From assembly GCA_019454225.1 (NCBI GenBank), contig CP075370.1, positions 2,346,001 through 2,410,000 of the forward strand: DNA of 64,000 nucleotides. The letters are read 5' to 3'. The translations under genes were made by a program, and so were the position numbers. The DNA comes from Paracoccaceae bacterium (lineage in GTDB: Bacteria; Pseudomonadota; Alphaproteobacteria; Rhodobacterales; Rhodobacteraceae). Shown piece by piece: positions 17,268 to 26,413 of this stretch (position 1 is the first letter of the stretch; each line of letters opens with the position of its first letter). The notes beneath the pieces were generated by a model, which was given only the letters and a program-made list of their open reading frames with translations, was not told where the DNA came from and made no database searches.

Positions 17268-18413
17268 ATGGGACTCTCGAAGACGATCTGGACGAATCCG
17301 ACCGAATACCTGCGGACCGTATCGCCGCAGAACCCCGTGCTGTTCTTCAGCCCGCAGGCGCTGCAGCGGCAGGCGCGGCGCTTCATCGACGGGTTTCCGG
17401 GCATGGTCACCTATGCGGTGAAATCGAACCCCGAAGAGGCGGTGATCGAGAATCTGGTGGCGGCGGGCCTGCGCGGGTTCGACGTGGCCTCGCCCTTCGA
17501 GATGCACCTGATCCGGCGGCTCGCGCCGGATGCGGCGATGCACTACAACAACCCGGTGCGGGCCCGTCACGAGATTGCCGTGGCGGTGGAACTGGGCGTG
17601 AAATCCTATTCCGTCGACAGCGCGTCGGAGCTTGAGAAGCTGATCGAGATGGTGCCGGCCGAAGGCACCGAGATCACCGTGCGCTTCAAGCTGCCCGTGT
17701 CGGGGGCGGCCTACAACTTTGGCGCCAAGTTCGGGGCGACGGCCGAACTGGCCGTGACGCTGCTGCAGCGGGTGGCCGAGGCCGGGTTCATCCCGTCGAT
17801 CACCTTCCATCCGGGCACGCAATGCACCGACCCGGCGGCCTGGGATGCCTATATCCGCAAGGCGGCCTGGATCGCGGCCGAGGCGGGTGTGACGATCGCC
17901 CGGCTGAACGTGGGCGGCGGGTTCCCGTCGCACCGGCTGGATGCCGTGGTGCCGATGCTGGACGAGACCTTTGCGCTGATCGACCGGGCCACGGCGGAAG
18001 CCTTTGGCGCGGATCGCCCGATGCTGGTCTGCGAGCCCGGCCGGTCGATGTGCGGCGATGCCTTCACGCTGGCGGCGCGGGTCAAGGCGGTGCGCGATGG
18101 CACGCATGTGTTCCTGAACGACGGGGTCTATGGCGCGCTGACCGAACTGCCGCTGATCGGGGTGATCGACAGGCTGACGGTCATGGCGCCCTCGGGCGAG
18201 ATCAAGGGCGGTCCGACGGCGCCGCGCATCATCTTTGGCCCGACCTGCGATTCGGTCGACCGGCTGCCGGGCGAGGTTCCGCTGGCCGCCGACATCGAGG
18301 AAGGCGACTTTGTCGTGGTGCATGGCATGGGCGCCTATTCGACGGTCACCAACACCCGGTTCAACGGCTTTGGCGAACTGGGCATGGCAACGGTGCTGTC
18401 GCAGAAGCTGTGA
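17268..18413 (+). CDS. Ornithine/lysine-type decarboxylase (fold III, PLP)
   Basis: PLP-dependent decarboxylase of the alanine-racemase fold, 381 residues from the ATG at 17268 (AAGAAAGGG upstream). PLP Lys52 is in TYAVKSNPEE. The phosphate-binding GGG is at 216-218 and EPGR at 256-259. The dimer-interface catalytic motif is GPTCDSVD with Cys327 and Asp328, which is typical of ornithine decarboxylases and not of diaminopimelate decarboxylases. The product would be putrescine (or cadaverine). An Lrp-type regulator is divergent. aguB at 22.5 kb and speB at 49.4 kb offer other routes to putrescine. An extended frame upstream to 17115 exists, but it crosses the regulatory region. Confidence 0.88.
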   Translation: MGLSKTIWTNPTEYLRTVSPQNPVLFFSPQALQRQARRFIDGFPGMVTYAVKSNPEEAVIENLVAAGLRGFDVASPFEMHLIRRLAPDAAMHYNNPVRARHEIAVAVELGVKSYSVDSASELEKLIEMVPAEGTEITVRFKLPVSGAAYNFGAKFGATAELAVTLLQRVAEAGFIPSITFHPGTQCTDPAAWDAYIRKAAWIAAEAGVTIARLNVGGGFPSHRLDAVVPMLDETFALIDRATAEAFGADRPMLVCEPGRSMCGDAFTLAARVKAVRDGTHVFLNDGVYGALTELPLIGVIDRLTVMAPSGEIKGGPTAPRIIFGPTCDSVDRLPGEVPLAADIEEGDFVVVHGMGAYSTVTNTRFNGFGELGMATVLSQKL

Positions 18414-18422
18414 CATGGCGCG

Positions 18423-18446
18423 GGCGGCACCCTGCGGGGTGCCGCC
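18423..18446 (+). terminator. Hairpin after the decarboxylase gene
   Basis: A perfect 10-bp stem (GGCGGCACCC / GGGTGCCGCC) with a 4-base loop, starting 10 bases after the stop codon of the decarboxylase. It has no T-run. The position suggests a terminator or 3'-end stabilising hairpin. Confidence 0.55.
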
Positions 18447-18523
18447 GCCGCGTCCGGTCGCCGGTTGGACAATCCTCGGCAGGTCGTTAGTGTTTCCCGG
18501 GCAGGATGGCCCGGGAGCAACGG

Positions 18524-20806
18524 ATGCAGCAGTTCGGCAAGGCGCAGCCCGCAGGGCGGATCGAGGATCACCGGTTCCTGACCGGGCAGGGCCGCTTTGT
18601 GGATGACATCGCGCCCGAGGGCGCGCTGGTGGCGATGTTCCTGCGGTCGCCGGTGGCGCATGGGCGCATCCTGTCGCTGGACCTGAGCGCGGCGCAGGCG
18701 ATGCCCGGGGTGCATCTGGTGCTGGATGCCGCGGCGCTGGCGGCCGAGGGCGTGGCGCTGGCCATGCAGGGCATGCGGATTTCGGGGCGCGGCGGCGCCC
18801 GTGGCGCGGGACCGGAGCGGCCGGTGCTGGCGCAGTCGGTGCTGCGGCATCTGGGCGAGCCGGTGGCGATGGTGGTGGCCGACAGTGCCGCCGTGGCGCG
18901 CGACGCCGTCGAGGCCATCGTGCTGGACCACGCGGAGCTTGCGCCCGCCCTGGGGCTGGGGGGCGAGGGCCCCGCGATCCACGCCGTGGCGCCGGGGAAC
19001 CTGGCCTATGACTATGTGCTGGGGGACGAGGCGGCGGTGGCGGCGGCGCTGGCCGCCGCGCACCACCGCCTGCAGGTTGAGGTGGCGCAGCCCCGGGTCT
19101 TTGCCGCCAGCATGGAGCCGCGCGGCGCCTTTGCCGAATGGGATGGCGAGCGGCTGCATTTCTGCACCTGCGCGCAGGGGGTCTGGACCCAGAAGGCCGA
19201 GCTGGCGCGGATGCTGGGCCTGCCGCGCGACCGGGTGCGGGTGACCAACCCGGATGTCGGCGGCGGGTTCGGCATGAAGGTGATGACCTATCCCGAATAT
19301 GTGCCGCTGGCGCAGGCGGCGCGGATGCTGGGGCGGCCGGTGAAATGGACATCGGACCGGGGCGAGGCGATGCTGGCGGACAATGGCGCGCGCGACCTGA
19401 CGGCGGTGGCCGACCTGGGGTTCGACGCCGACCTGCGGCTGACGGGATATGCCTGCGCGGTGCGGTCGAACATGGGGGCCTACAATTCGCAGTTCGGGCA
19501 GAACATCCAGTCGGTCCTGTTCGGCAAGGTGTTCACCGGGATCTACGACCTGCCGATGGCCTGCCTGACGGCGCGCGGCTACTACACCAGCACGACGCCG
19601 GTCGATGCCTACCGGGGTGCCGGGCGGCCCGAGGCGATCCTGACGATCGAGCGGGCGATGGATGCGGCGGCGCGGGTGCTGGGCGTGTCGCCCTTCGAGC
19701 TGCGGCGGCGCAATGCGATCCGGGCCTTTCCGCACAGCATGATGAACGGCGAGACGATCCGCGACGGCGATTTCCTGCGCATCCTGGACCGGCTGGAGGC
19801 GGAGTGCGACCACGCGGGGTTCGCCGCCCGGCGGGCCGAGAGCGCGGCCCGGGGGCGGCTGCGCGGCTTCGGGCTGGCCAGCTATATCGAGGCGGTGCTG
19901 GGCGATCCGGCCGAAACCGCGCGGATCGCCTTCGACCCCGACGGGACGGTGACGCTGTTCGTCGGCACGCAGTCGAACGGGCAGGGGCACGAGACGGTCT
20001 ATACCCGCCTGCTGTCGGAGCGGACGGGCATCGCGCCGCATCTGATCCGCATCGTGCAGGGCGACAGCGACGCGATCCCGGCGGGCGGGGGCACCGGGGG
20101 ATCGCGGTCAGTGACGGTGCAGGGCTCGGCCACGGTCGAGACGGTGGCGGCCATGGTCGCGGCCTTCGCGGCCTATCTCGCCGATGACATGGGCGATGGC
20201 GTGGCCTTCGACGGGCGCAGCTTTCACGCGCCGGGGACGAACCTGCGGCCGACGCTGATCGAGGCGGCGGAGCGGGCGCGCGCGGCGGGGCGCGCGGACC
20301 TGCTGTCGCACGAGCGCGCGATCACGCTTGCGGCGCGCAGCTTTCCCAATGGCGCCCACGCCGCCGAGGTCGAGATCGACCCCGAGACCGGGCTTGTCAC
20401 GCTGGACCGCTATACGGTCACCGACGATTTCGGCACGATGCTGGCCCCGGAACTGGTCGAGGGGCAGGTGCATGGCGGCATCGCGCAGGGCTTTGGCCAG
20501 ACAATGACGGAACGGGTGGTCTTTGACGGCCAGGGCCAGTTGCTGACCGGGAGTTTCATGGACTACGCGATGCCGCGCGCCGCCGACATGCCGCGCCCGC
20601 GCTTCACCACCGAGCCGGTGCCCACCGCGACCAACCCGCTGGGCATGAAGGGCTGCGGCGAGGCGGGGACGGTGGGGGCGCTGGGCGCGCTCTCGAACGC
20701 GGTGGCGGATGCGCTGGCCCAGGCCGGGGCGCCCGCGATGCAGATGCCGTTCTCGCCCGGCCGTGTCTGGGCGCATCTGAGGGAGGCGCAATCTGGCCCT
20801 GTCTGA
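18524..20806 (+). CDS. Xanthine dehydrogenase/aldehyde oxidase-type large subunit (molybdopterin binding)
   Basis: A 760-residue molybdenum-hydroxylase large subunit of the CoxL/XdhB superfamily. The start at 18524 has GGGAG 6-7 bases upstream. The N-terminal a/b hammerhead is RIEDHRFLTGQGRFVDD; cofactor-binding stretches include GGGFGMK and VDAYRGAGRPEA (not the AYRCSFR loop of true CO dehydrogenases); the catalytic Glu is probably Glu713 in GMKGCGEAG. It is therefore a form-II type enzyme of unknown substrate. The usual FeS small subunit and FAD medium subunit are not adjacent: upstream is a decarboxylase and downstream a DUF2235 gene. Partners elsewhere, or a nonstandard electron route, are needed. 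Confidence 0.88.
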   Translation: MQQFGKAQPAGRIEDHRFLTGQGRFVDDIAPEGALVAMFLRSPVAHGRILSLDLSAAQAMPGVHLVLDAAALAAEGVALAMQGMRISGRGGARGAGPERPVLAQSVLRHLGEPVAMVVADSAAVARDAVEAIVLDHAELAPALGLGGEGPAIHAVAPGNLAYDYVLGDEAAVAAALAAAHHRLQVEVAQPRVFAASMEPRGAFAEWDGERLHFCTCAQGVWTQKAELARMLGLPRDRVRVTNPDVGGGFGMKVMTYPEYVPLAQAARMLGRPVKWTSDRGEAMLADNGARDLTAVADLGFDADLRLTGYACAVRSNMGAYNSQFGQNIQSVLFGKVFTGIYDLPMACLTARGYYTSTTPVDAYRGAGRPEAILTIERAMDAAARVLGVSPFELRRRNAIRAFPHSMMNGETIRDGDFLRILDRLEAECDHAGFAARRAESAARGRLRGFGLASYIEAVLGDPAETARIAFDPDGTVTLFVGTQSNGQGHETVYTRLLSERTGIAPHLIRIVQGDSDAIPAGGGTGGSRSVTVQGSATVETVAAMVAAFAAYLADDMGDGVAFDGRSFHAPGTNLRPTLIEAAERARAAGRADLLSHERAITLAARSFPNGAHAAEVEIDPETGLVTLDRYTVTDDFGTMLAPELVEGQVHGGIAQGFGQTMTERVVFDGQGQLLTGSFMDYAMPRAADMPRPRFTTEPVPTATNPLGMKGCGEAGTVGALGALSNAVADALAQAGAPAMQMPFSPGRVWAHLREAQSGPV

Positions 20807-21884
20807 CCTTCTGCGCAGGTTCCTGCGCCGCGAACCGGTGCCGGTTCTGCGGTCCGAGGGGATTGCGGCCGCTCCGCCGGGGCGGCTGCGCGGACAGGTG
20901 GATCACGTGATCATCCTGGATGGCACGATGTCGTCGCTGGCCGAGGGGATGGAGACGAATGCGGGCATCACCTACAAGCTGCTGTCCGAGGGTGGGCCGC
21001 GCGCACATCGGACGGTGTATTACGAACCCGGCCTGCAATGGGAAAGCTGGCGGCATTTCCAGGATGTCGTTCAGGGCAAGGGCCTGAACCGGCAGATCCG
21101 CCGGGCCTATGGATGGCTGTGCAGCCATTACCGGCCGGGCGACCGGATCTGGCTGCTGGGCTATTCGCGCGGGGCCTATGCGGTGCGGTCGCTGGCCGGG
21201 GTGATCGACCGTATCGGCCTGCTGCGGCAGGACTGCGCCATCGAGCGGAACGTGAAGATCGCCTTCCGCCACTATCGCCATGGACCGGAACGCGCCACGG
21301 CGCGCGCCTTCGTGCGGCGCAACTGCCACCGGGACGCGCCGATCGAGATGGTCGGCGTCTGGGACACGGTGAAGGCGCTGGGCCTGCGGCTGCCGCTGCT
21401 GTGGATGCTGACCGAGGGGCGCAATTCGTTCCACAACCATCAGCTGGGCCCGGCGATCCGGCACGGGTTCCATGCGCTGGCGCTGCACGAGACTCGGGCG
21501 GTGTTCGCGCCGGTGCTGTGGCAATGCCCGCCGGAATGGCAGGGCAACGTGGAACAGATGTGGTTCCGGGGGGCGCATGGCGACGTGGGCGGGCAGATCG
21601 GCCATTTCGTGGCGGCGCGCCCGCTGTCGAACATTCCGCTGGTCTGGATGCTGGACCGGGCGGAAAGCTGCGGCCTGGCCTTGCCCGAGGACTGGCGCGC
21701 GCGGTTTCCCTGCGATGCGCAGGCGCCGATGGCCGGCACCTGGCGGGGCTGGGGTGCGGTGTTCCTGCTGCGCCGCCGCCGTGTGGTGGGGCGCGACCGG
21801 TCGGAACGCATCCACCCCACCGCGATGCCTGCCCCGCCCCCCGAGGGGCCGCCTGCCGCGGCCACGGTGCCCGGCCCGTTCTGA
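20793..21884 (+). CDS. DUF2235 alpha/beta-hydrolase-like protein, apparent CTG start
   Basis: About 363 residues with the DUF2235 fold: VDHVIILDGTMSSL near the start, the nucleophile elbow GYSRGAY (Ser125) and the later motifs VGVWDTVKALG and WFRGAHGDVGGQ. The same domain occurs in Tle1-type phospholipases, but no secretion genes are near, so no effector role is claimed. The frame is open only from 20781. The sole ATG/GTG/TTG upstream of the domain is a GTG at 20838 with no ribosome site, whereas CTG at 20793 has GGGAGG at 20781-20786 with 6-base spacing and yields a good amphipathic start (ALSDLLRRFLRRE). It overlaps the end of the molybdenum enzyme gene by 14 bases. Confidence 0.8.
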   Translation: MALSDLLRRFLRREPVPVLRSEGIAAAPPGRLRGQVDHVIILDGTMSSLAEGMETNAGITYKLLSEGGPRAHRTVYYEPGLQWESWRHFQDVVQGKGLNRQIRRAYGWLCSHYRPGDRIWLLGYSRGAYAVRSLAGVIDRIGLLRQDCAIERNVKIAFRHYRHGPERATARAFVRRNCHRDAPIEMVGVWDTVKALGLRLPLLWMLTEGRNSFHNHQLGPAIRHGFHALALHETRAVFAPVLWQCPPEWQGNVEQMWFRGAHGDVGGQIGHFVAARPLSNIPLVWMLDRAESCGLALPEDWRARFPCDAQAPMAGTWRGWGAVFLLRRRRVVGRDRSERIHPTAMPAPPPEGPPAAATVPGPF

Positions 21885-21901
21885 CGCGACCGGCGGCCGG
21901 A

Positions 21902-22402
21902 TCAGTCGAGCAGAATGCAGGTCGTCGTGCCCGTGGCGTAAAGGCGGCCGTCGGCGGCCCCCCGGATCTCGGCCCGCGCGACGGCGGTGGACCGGCCCGC
22001 ATGGTCGACCAGACCCTCGGCCAGCACATCGACCCCCAGCGGCAGGGCACGGATCAGGCTGATCTTGTATTCCAGCGTGGTGTACCATTTGCCCTGCGGC
22101 ACGCGGGTCATCACCGCGCAGCCCATGGCACTGTCGAGCACCGTACCATACCAGCCGCCGTGGACGCCCCCTACCGGATTGGTCTGGGCAATGCCCGCCG
22201 CGCCGCGGAACACCGCGCGGCCGTCGCCGACCTCGACCAGGCGATAGTTCAGAAGGCGCGAGATCGCCGGATGCGGCAGGCGGCCCGCCAGCATCCCCTC
22301 CATGAAATCGCGGCCCGACATCGACAGAAGCAGGTCGCGCGGCGGGATATCCGCCAGGGTTTCGGCATAGATCGGATCGGGCATGGGGGTGTCCTGCGGC
22401 AT
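21902..22402 (-). CDS. PaaI-type hotdog-fold thioesterase
   Basis: A 166-residue hotdog protein. The active-site region is GGVHGGWYGTVLDSAMGCAV, followed by TTLEYKISLIRALPLG and GRSTAVARAEIR, a typical PaaI/YbdB-like acyl-CoA thioesterase pattern. A second in-frame ATG at 22384 is possible. It is convergent with the DUF2235 gene (17-base gap) and divergent from aguB (92 bases). The physiological substrate is unknown. Confidence 0.85.
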   Translation of the reverse strand: MPQDTPMPDPIYAETLADIPPRDLLLSMSGRDFMEGMLAGRLPHPAISRLLNYRLVEVGDGRAVFRGAAGIAQTNPVGGVHGGWYGTVLDSAMGCAVMTRVPQGKWYTTLEYKISLIRALPLGVDVLAEGLVDHAGRSTAVARAEIRGAADGRLYATGTTTCILLD

Positions 22403-22494
22403 GGGTCCGTTGTGGCAAGCCGCGGGCGCGCTGTGAAGGGGCTTTTCCGCGGCGGCGCGGCGGGGCAGGGTGGGGCCCGAAGCCGGAGAGACCC

Positions 22495-23370
22495 ATGCGC
22501 CCCCTGACCCTTGCCGTCACCCAGTTCGCGATGACCTGGGACCTGCCCGCGAACCTCGATGCCGCCGAGACCGCGGTGCGTGCCGCCGCCGAGCGGGGGG
22601 CGGGGGTGATCCTGCTGCCCGAGCTGTTCGCCGCGCCCTATTTCTGCAAGACCGAGCGGGCGGAATACCTGGGCCTGGCGCTGCCCGCCGCCGGGCATCC
22701 GGTGGTGGCGCGCTTTGCCGGCCTGGCGCGGGAACTGGGCGTGGTGCTGCCGGTCAGTTTCTTCGAGCGGGCGGGGCAGGCGCATTTCAACACCGTGGCG
22801 ATGGTGGATGCCGATGGCCGGGTTCTGGGCCATTACCGCAAGAGCCATATCCCGCAGGGCCCGGGCTATGAGGAGAAGTACTATTTCTCGCCCGGGGACA
22901 CGGGGTTCCGGGTGTGGGATACCGCCATGGGGCGGATCGGCGTGGGAATCTGCTGGGACCAGTGGTTCCCCGAGGCGGCGCGGGCCATGGCGCTGTTGGG
23001 TGCCGAGGCGATCCTCTATCCCACCGCGATCGGGTCGGAGCCGCCCGCGCCCGGCTATGACAGCCAGCCGCATTGGGAAACCGTGATGCGCGGCCATGCG
23101 GCCGCGAACATCCTGCCGGTGGCGGCGTCGAACCGCGTCGGCACCGAGACCGCGCCCGAGGGGGTGGAGGTGACGTTCTACGGGTCGAGCCTTGTCGCCG
23201 GGCCGACCGGCACGCTGCTGGCGCGCGCCCCGCGCGAGGGTGCTGCGGTCGAGGTGGCGACGGTCGATCTGGACGAGACGGCGGCGCTGCGGGCCTCCTG
23301 GGGGCTGTTCCGCGACCGACGCCCCGAACTCTACGGGGCGCTGGCCACGCTGGACGGCGGGCGGGCCTGA
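22495..23370 (+). CDS. aguB: N-carbamoylputrescine amidase
   Basis: Nitrilase-superfamily amidase, 291 residues, converting N-carbamoylputrescine to putrescine, CO2 and ammonia. The Glu-Lys-Cys triad is complete: Glu43 in LLPELF, Lys116 in YRKSHIP and Cys153 in GICWDQWFPE. The motifs YEEKYYFSPGD and SEPPAPGYDSQPHW (substrate-binding region) are characteristic of AguB. Agmatine deiminase (aguA), its usual partner, is not adjacent. A close relative such as another carbamoyl amidohydrolase remains possible. Confidence 0.87.
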   Translation: MRPLTLAVTQFAMTWDLPANLDAAETAVRAAAERGAGVILLPELFAAPYFCKTERAEYLGLALPAAGHPVVARFAGLARELGVVLPVSFFERAGQAHFNTVAMVDADGRVLGHYRKSHIPQGPGYEEKYYFSPGDTGFRVWDTAMGRIGVGICWDQWFPEAARAMALLGAEAILYPTAIGSEPPAPGYDSQPHWETVMRGHAAANILPVAASNRVGTETAPEGVEVTFYGSSLVAGPTGTLLARAPREGAAVEVATVDLDETAALRASWGLFRDRRPELYGALATLDGGRA

Positions 23371-23724
23371 CTAGACCGGAAACAGCGCCAGCGCGACGCG
23401 CCGCCCTTCGGACAGAAGCACGTTGTAGGTGCGGCATGCGGCGGGCGAGGACATCGGCTCGACGCCGATCCCGGCATCCTCGATCACGCTGCGGAAGGTC
23501 TTGGGCGGATGGGCGATCTCGGCCCCCGTGCCGACGAACAGCACGTCGATCCGCCCGGCCAGCGTCAGGGGCGCGGCGGTATCGTCATAGCCGCCCCAGG
23601 CGCCGGCATCCCAGGGCGTGATCAGGCACCGGCCGCGCAGCACGCGCCCGCCGATGCGGAAGAAGCCCGGCCCGTAGCCCTCGACCGGCATCGCGGAGTC
23701 GTAGGTGATCTCGGTCAGCCGCAT
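23371..23724 (-). CDS. Mth938-like (DUF498/NDUFAF3-type) protein
   Basis: A 117-residue protein of the Mth938/NDUFAF3-like fold: YGPGFFRIGG, LITPWDAGAWGG, VLFVGTGAEIAHPP and SSPAACRTYNVLLSEGRRVALAL. In mitochondria the related NDUFAF3 helps assemble complex I, and bacterial members often sit next to secDF as here. It begins 8 bases after secF ends and is probably the last gene of the yajC-secD-secF operon. The molecular role in bacteria is not established. Confidence 0.85.
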   Translation of the reverse strand: MRLTEITYDSAMPVEGYGPGFFRIGGRVLRGRCLITPWDAGAWGGYDDTAAPLTLAGRIDVLFVGTGAEIAHPPKTFRSVIEDAGIGVEPMSSPAACRTYNVLLSEGRRVALALFPV

Positions 23725-23732
23725 GGCGGCGC

Positions 23733-24713
23733 TCAGGCTTCCGGCTTGGCGAACTGGGTGCCCGCCGGTCCGCCCTCGTCATCCTTCTTCGACCAGTCGC
23801 GCCGCACCCCCAGCCACAGCACCACGTTCTTGGCCATGTAGACCGAGGAATAGGTGCCGATGACGATACCGAAGGTGATGGCAAAGACGAAGCCCCGGAT
23901 CACGTCGCCGCCCAGCACCAGAAGCGCGATCAGCGCGATCAGCGTGGTGCCGGTGGTCATCAGGGTGCGCGACAGGGTTTCGTTGACGCTGAGGTTCATC
24001 ACCTCGACCAGCGGCATCGTCTTGAACTTGATGAGGTTCTCGCGCAGCCGGTCGAACACCACGACGGTGTCGTTGATCGAATAGCCAAGGATGGTCAGCA
24101 GCGCCGCGATCACCGCCAGGTCGAAACGGATCTGGAACAGCGCGAAGACGCCCACGGTGACCAGCACGTCATGCACCAGCGCCAGCACGGCGCCGACCGC
24201 GAACTGCCATTCGAAGCGCAGCCAGATGTAGATGAGGATGGCGGTGGTGGCGCCGACCACCGACAGGATCGCCGACCAGATCAGTTCGCCCGACACCTTG
24301 GGGCCGACCGATTCCACCGAGGCGAAGCGGATCGCGGGATCGAGTTCCTTGAGCGTGTTCTCGACCGCGGCGATCATCTCGGGGGTGACCGCCTCTTGCC
24401 CGTCCTGCGCCTGGATGCGGATCATCGCGACATTCTGGTCGGGTCCGAAGGTGGGGTCGAACACCTCGGTGATCGAGATGTCGCCAAGCTCCAGCGTCGC
24501 CAGCGCCGCGCGCTTGCCCGCGATGTCGACGGCCTGGGTGCTTTCGGTGCGGATTGTCGTGCCGCCGCGGAAGTCGATGCCGAAGTTCAGCCCGAACATC
24601 GCGACGAACACGACGGACAGCACCATCATGACGATGGAGGCACCGAAGGTGACCCTGGCGGCGGCGAAGAAGTTGATGTTGGTCTTGTCGGGGACCAGCC
24701 TCAGGTGGCGCAT
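23733..24713 (-). CDS. secF: Protein translocase subunit SecF
   Basis: Inner-membrane partner of SecD, 326 residues, using the proton gradient to assist late export through SecYEG. The sequence has an N-terminal membrane helix, the FGIDFRGGT motif, a small periplasmic domain, then a five-helix RND-type block with AVIAALLTILGYSINDTVVVFDRLREN. It follows secD by 7 bases. The C-terminus is a short charged cytosolic tail (WSKKDDEGG). Confidence 0.96.
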   Translation of the reverse strand: MRHLRLVPDKTNINFFAAARVTFGASIVMMVLSVVFVAMFGLNFGIDFRGGTTIRTESTQAVDIAGKRAALATLELGDISITEVFDPTFGPDQNVAMIRIQAQDGQEAVTPEMIAAVENTLKELDPAIRFASVESVGPKVSGELIWSAILSVVGATTAILIYIWLRFEWQFAVGAVLALVHDVLVTVGVFALFQIRFDLAVIAALLTILGYSINDTVVVFDRLRENLIKFKTMPLVEVMNLSVNETLSRTLMTTGTTLIALIALLVLGGDVIRGFVFAITFGIVIGTYSSVYMAKNVVLWLGVRRDWSKKDDEGGPAGTQFAKPEA

Positions 24714-24720
24714 CTTGTCC

Positions 24721-26385
24721 TCACACGTGCAGGGTCTTGGGCCGCGCCCGCTCGAACCAGGTCACCACCAGAAGACGGGTGACGAAGACGGCGGTGAAGA
24801 CCGAGGTGATGATCCCGATGCCCAGCGTCACGGCAAAGCCGCGCACCGGGCCTGCGCCCACCATGAACAGGATGGCCGCGGTGATGAAGGTGGTGATGTT
24901 GGCGTCGATGATCGCCGACAGCGCCTTCTGATAGCCAAGCTCGATGGCCCGGGCCGGGCCCCGCGCCGTTCGCATCTCTTCGCGGATGCGTTCGAAGACC
25001 AGGACGTTCGCATCCACGGCCATGCCGATGGTCAGCACGATGCCCGCGATGCCCGGCAGGGTCAGGGTGGCACCGATCACGCTGAGCGCGCCGAAGATCA
25101 GCGCGACGTTCAGGCCAAGCGCCAGGACCGCCAGCACGCCGAAAAGGCCGTAGCTGGCGACCATGAACACCACGACGGCGCACATGGCGATCAACGAGGC
25201 GAAGCGCCCGGCCTCGATCGAATCCTGCCCGAGTTCGGGGCCGATGGTGCGTTCTTCCAGAAAGGTCATTTCGGCGGGCAGGGCGCCCGCGCGCAGCAGC
25301 ACCGCGAGGTTTGTCGATTCCTCGACCGTGAAGCGGCCGGTGATGATGCCCGAACCGCCGGGGATATGGCTCTGGATCACCGGGGCCGAAATCACCTCGT
25401 CGTCCAGCACGATGGCAAAGGGCGTGCCGATGTTGGCTGCCGTGTAGTCGCCGAACTTGCGCGCCCCGGACGGGTTGAAGCGGAAGTTGACCGCCGGGCG
25501 GTTGTTCTGGTCGAAGGCGGGCTGGGCATCGACCAGTTCCTCGCCGGTCACGACCGGCGTCCCCTCGACCACGTAATAGACGCCGGGTTCGTCGGAGGCG
25601 GGAAGAAGCCGGTTGCGCGCACCGGGGTCGGCGCCCGCGTCGCTGGTCTGGCGGACGACCGGATGGAAGGTCAGCTGTGCCGTGGTGCCGATCAGAGCCT
25701 TGAGTTCGCTGGCCGATCCGATGCCGGGCACCTGGATCAGGATGCGGTCCTCGCCCTGGCGCTGGATCGTCGGTTCGCGGGTTCCCACCTCGTCCACGCG
25801 GCGGCGGATGATTTCCAGCGACTGCTGCATGGTGCGGTTGTCGGTGGCCTCGCGTTCGGCGGCGGAAAGCTGCACCACGATCTCGCCCTGGTCGACCGAC
25901 ACCTCGATGTCCTCGGCGCCGATGCCGGTCAGCGTGACGACCGGCTGGGCCAGCGCCCGGACCGTCTCGACCGCTGACTGGAGGCCGGCGGGGTTCGAGA
26001 TGGCGACGCGCAGCACGCCATCCGGGCTGGGCTGGCGGCGGACCGTGCCAACCTGATCGCGCTTGTCGCGCAGCGCGTCGCGCACCTCGGGCCATAGCCC
26101 GTCGATGCGTGCCGCATAGACATCGGCCACCCTGACCTCGGCCAGCAGATGCGCGCCGCCGCGCAGGTCGAGCCCGAGGTTGACCAGCGTCGCGGGCAGG
26201 AAGGACGGCCAGGCGCCGATCGCCGTTTCCAGCGCGGGCGTGGGCGCGGCGCCCGCGGCGACCGCGGCCTTGGCGTCATTGTGCGCCTCGACCCGGGAAT
26301 ACATCAGGTTCGGGGCCGAGAACGCGATTCCGGCCGCACAGACGGCCCAGATCAGCACGCGTTTCCAGGCAGGGATATCCAGCAT
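24721..26385 (-). CDS. secD: Protein translocase subunit SecD
   Basis: A 554-residue inner-membrane protein with one N-terminal helix, the LGLDLRGGAHLL motif, a large periplasmic P1 region, and a C-terminal six-helix block containing GMAVDANVLVFERIREE. Together with SecF and YajC it forms the SecDF-YajC complex. It lies 28 bases after yajC and 7 bases before secF, all on the minus strand. Confidence 0.96.
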   Translation of the reverse strand: MLDIPAWKRVLIWAVCAAGIAFSAPNLMYSRVEAHNDAKAAVAAGAAPTPALETAIGAWPSFLPATLVNLGLDLRGGAHLLAEVRVADVYAARIDGLWPEVRDALRDKRDQVGTVRRQPSPDGVLRVAISNPAGLQSAVETVRALAQPVVTLTGIGAEDIEVSVDQGEIVVQLSAAEREATDNRTMQQSLEIIRRRVDEVGTREPTIQRQGEDRILIQVPGIGSASELKALIGTTAQLTFHPVVRQTSDAGADPGARNRLLPASDEPGVYYVVEGTPVVTGEELVDAQPAFDQNNRPAVNFRFNPSGARKFGDYTAANIGTPFAIVLDDEVISAPVIQSHIPGGSGIITGRFTVEESTNLAVLLRAGALPAEMTFLEERTIGPELGQDSIEAGRFASLIAMCAVVVFMVASYGLFGVLAVLALGLNVALIFGALSVIGATLTLPGIAGIVLTIGMAVDANVLVFERIREEMRTARGPARAIELGYQKALSAIIDANITTFITAAILFMVGAGPVRGFAVTLGIGIITSVFTAVFVTRLLVVTWFERARPKTLHV

Positions 26386-26413
26386 CGGGCGCGCCTCTGC
26401 GGTTGGTGCGGTG

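Noticed and set aside
20793-21884. Type VI secretion phospholipase effector
   Set aside because: The DUF2235 fold is shared with Tle1 effectors, but there are no VgrG, adaptor or immunity genes near.
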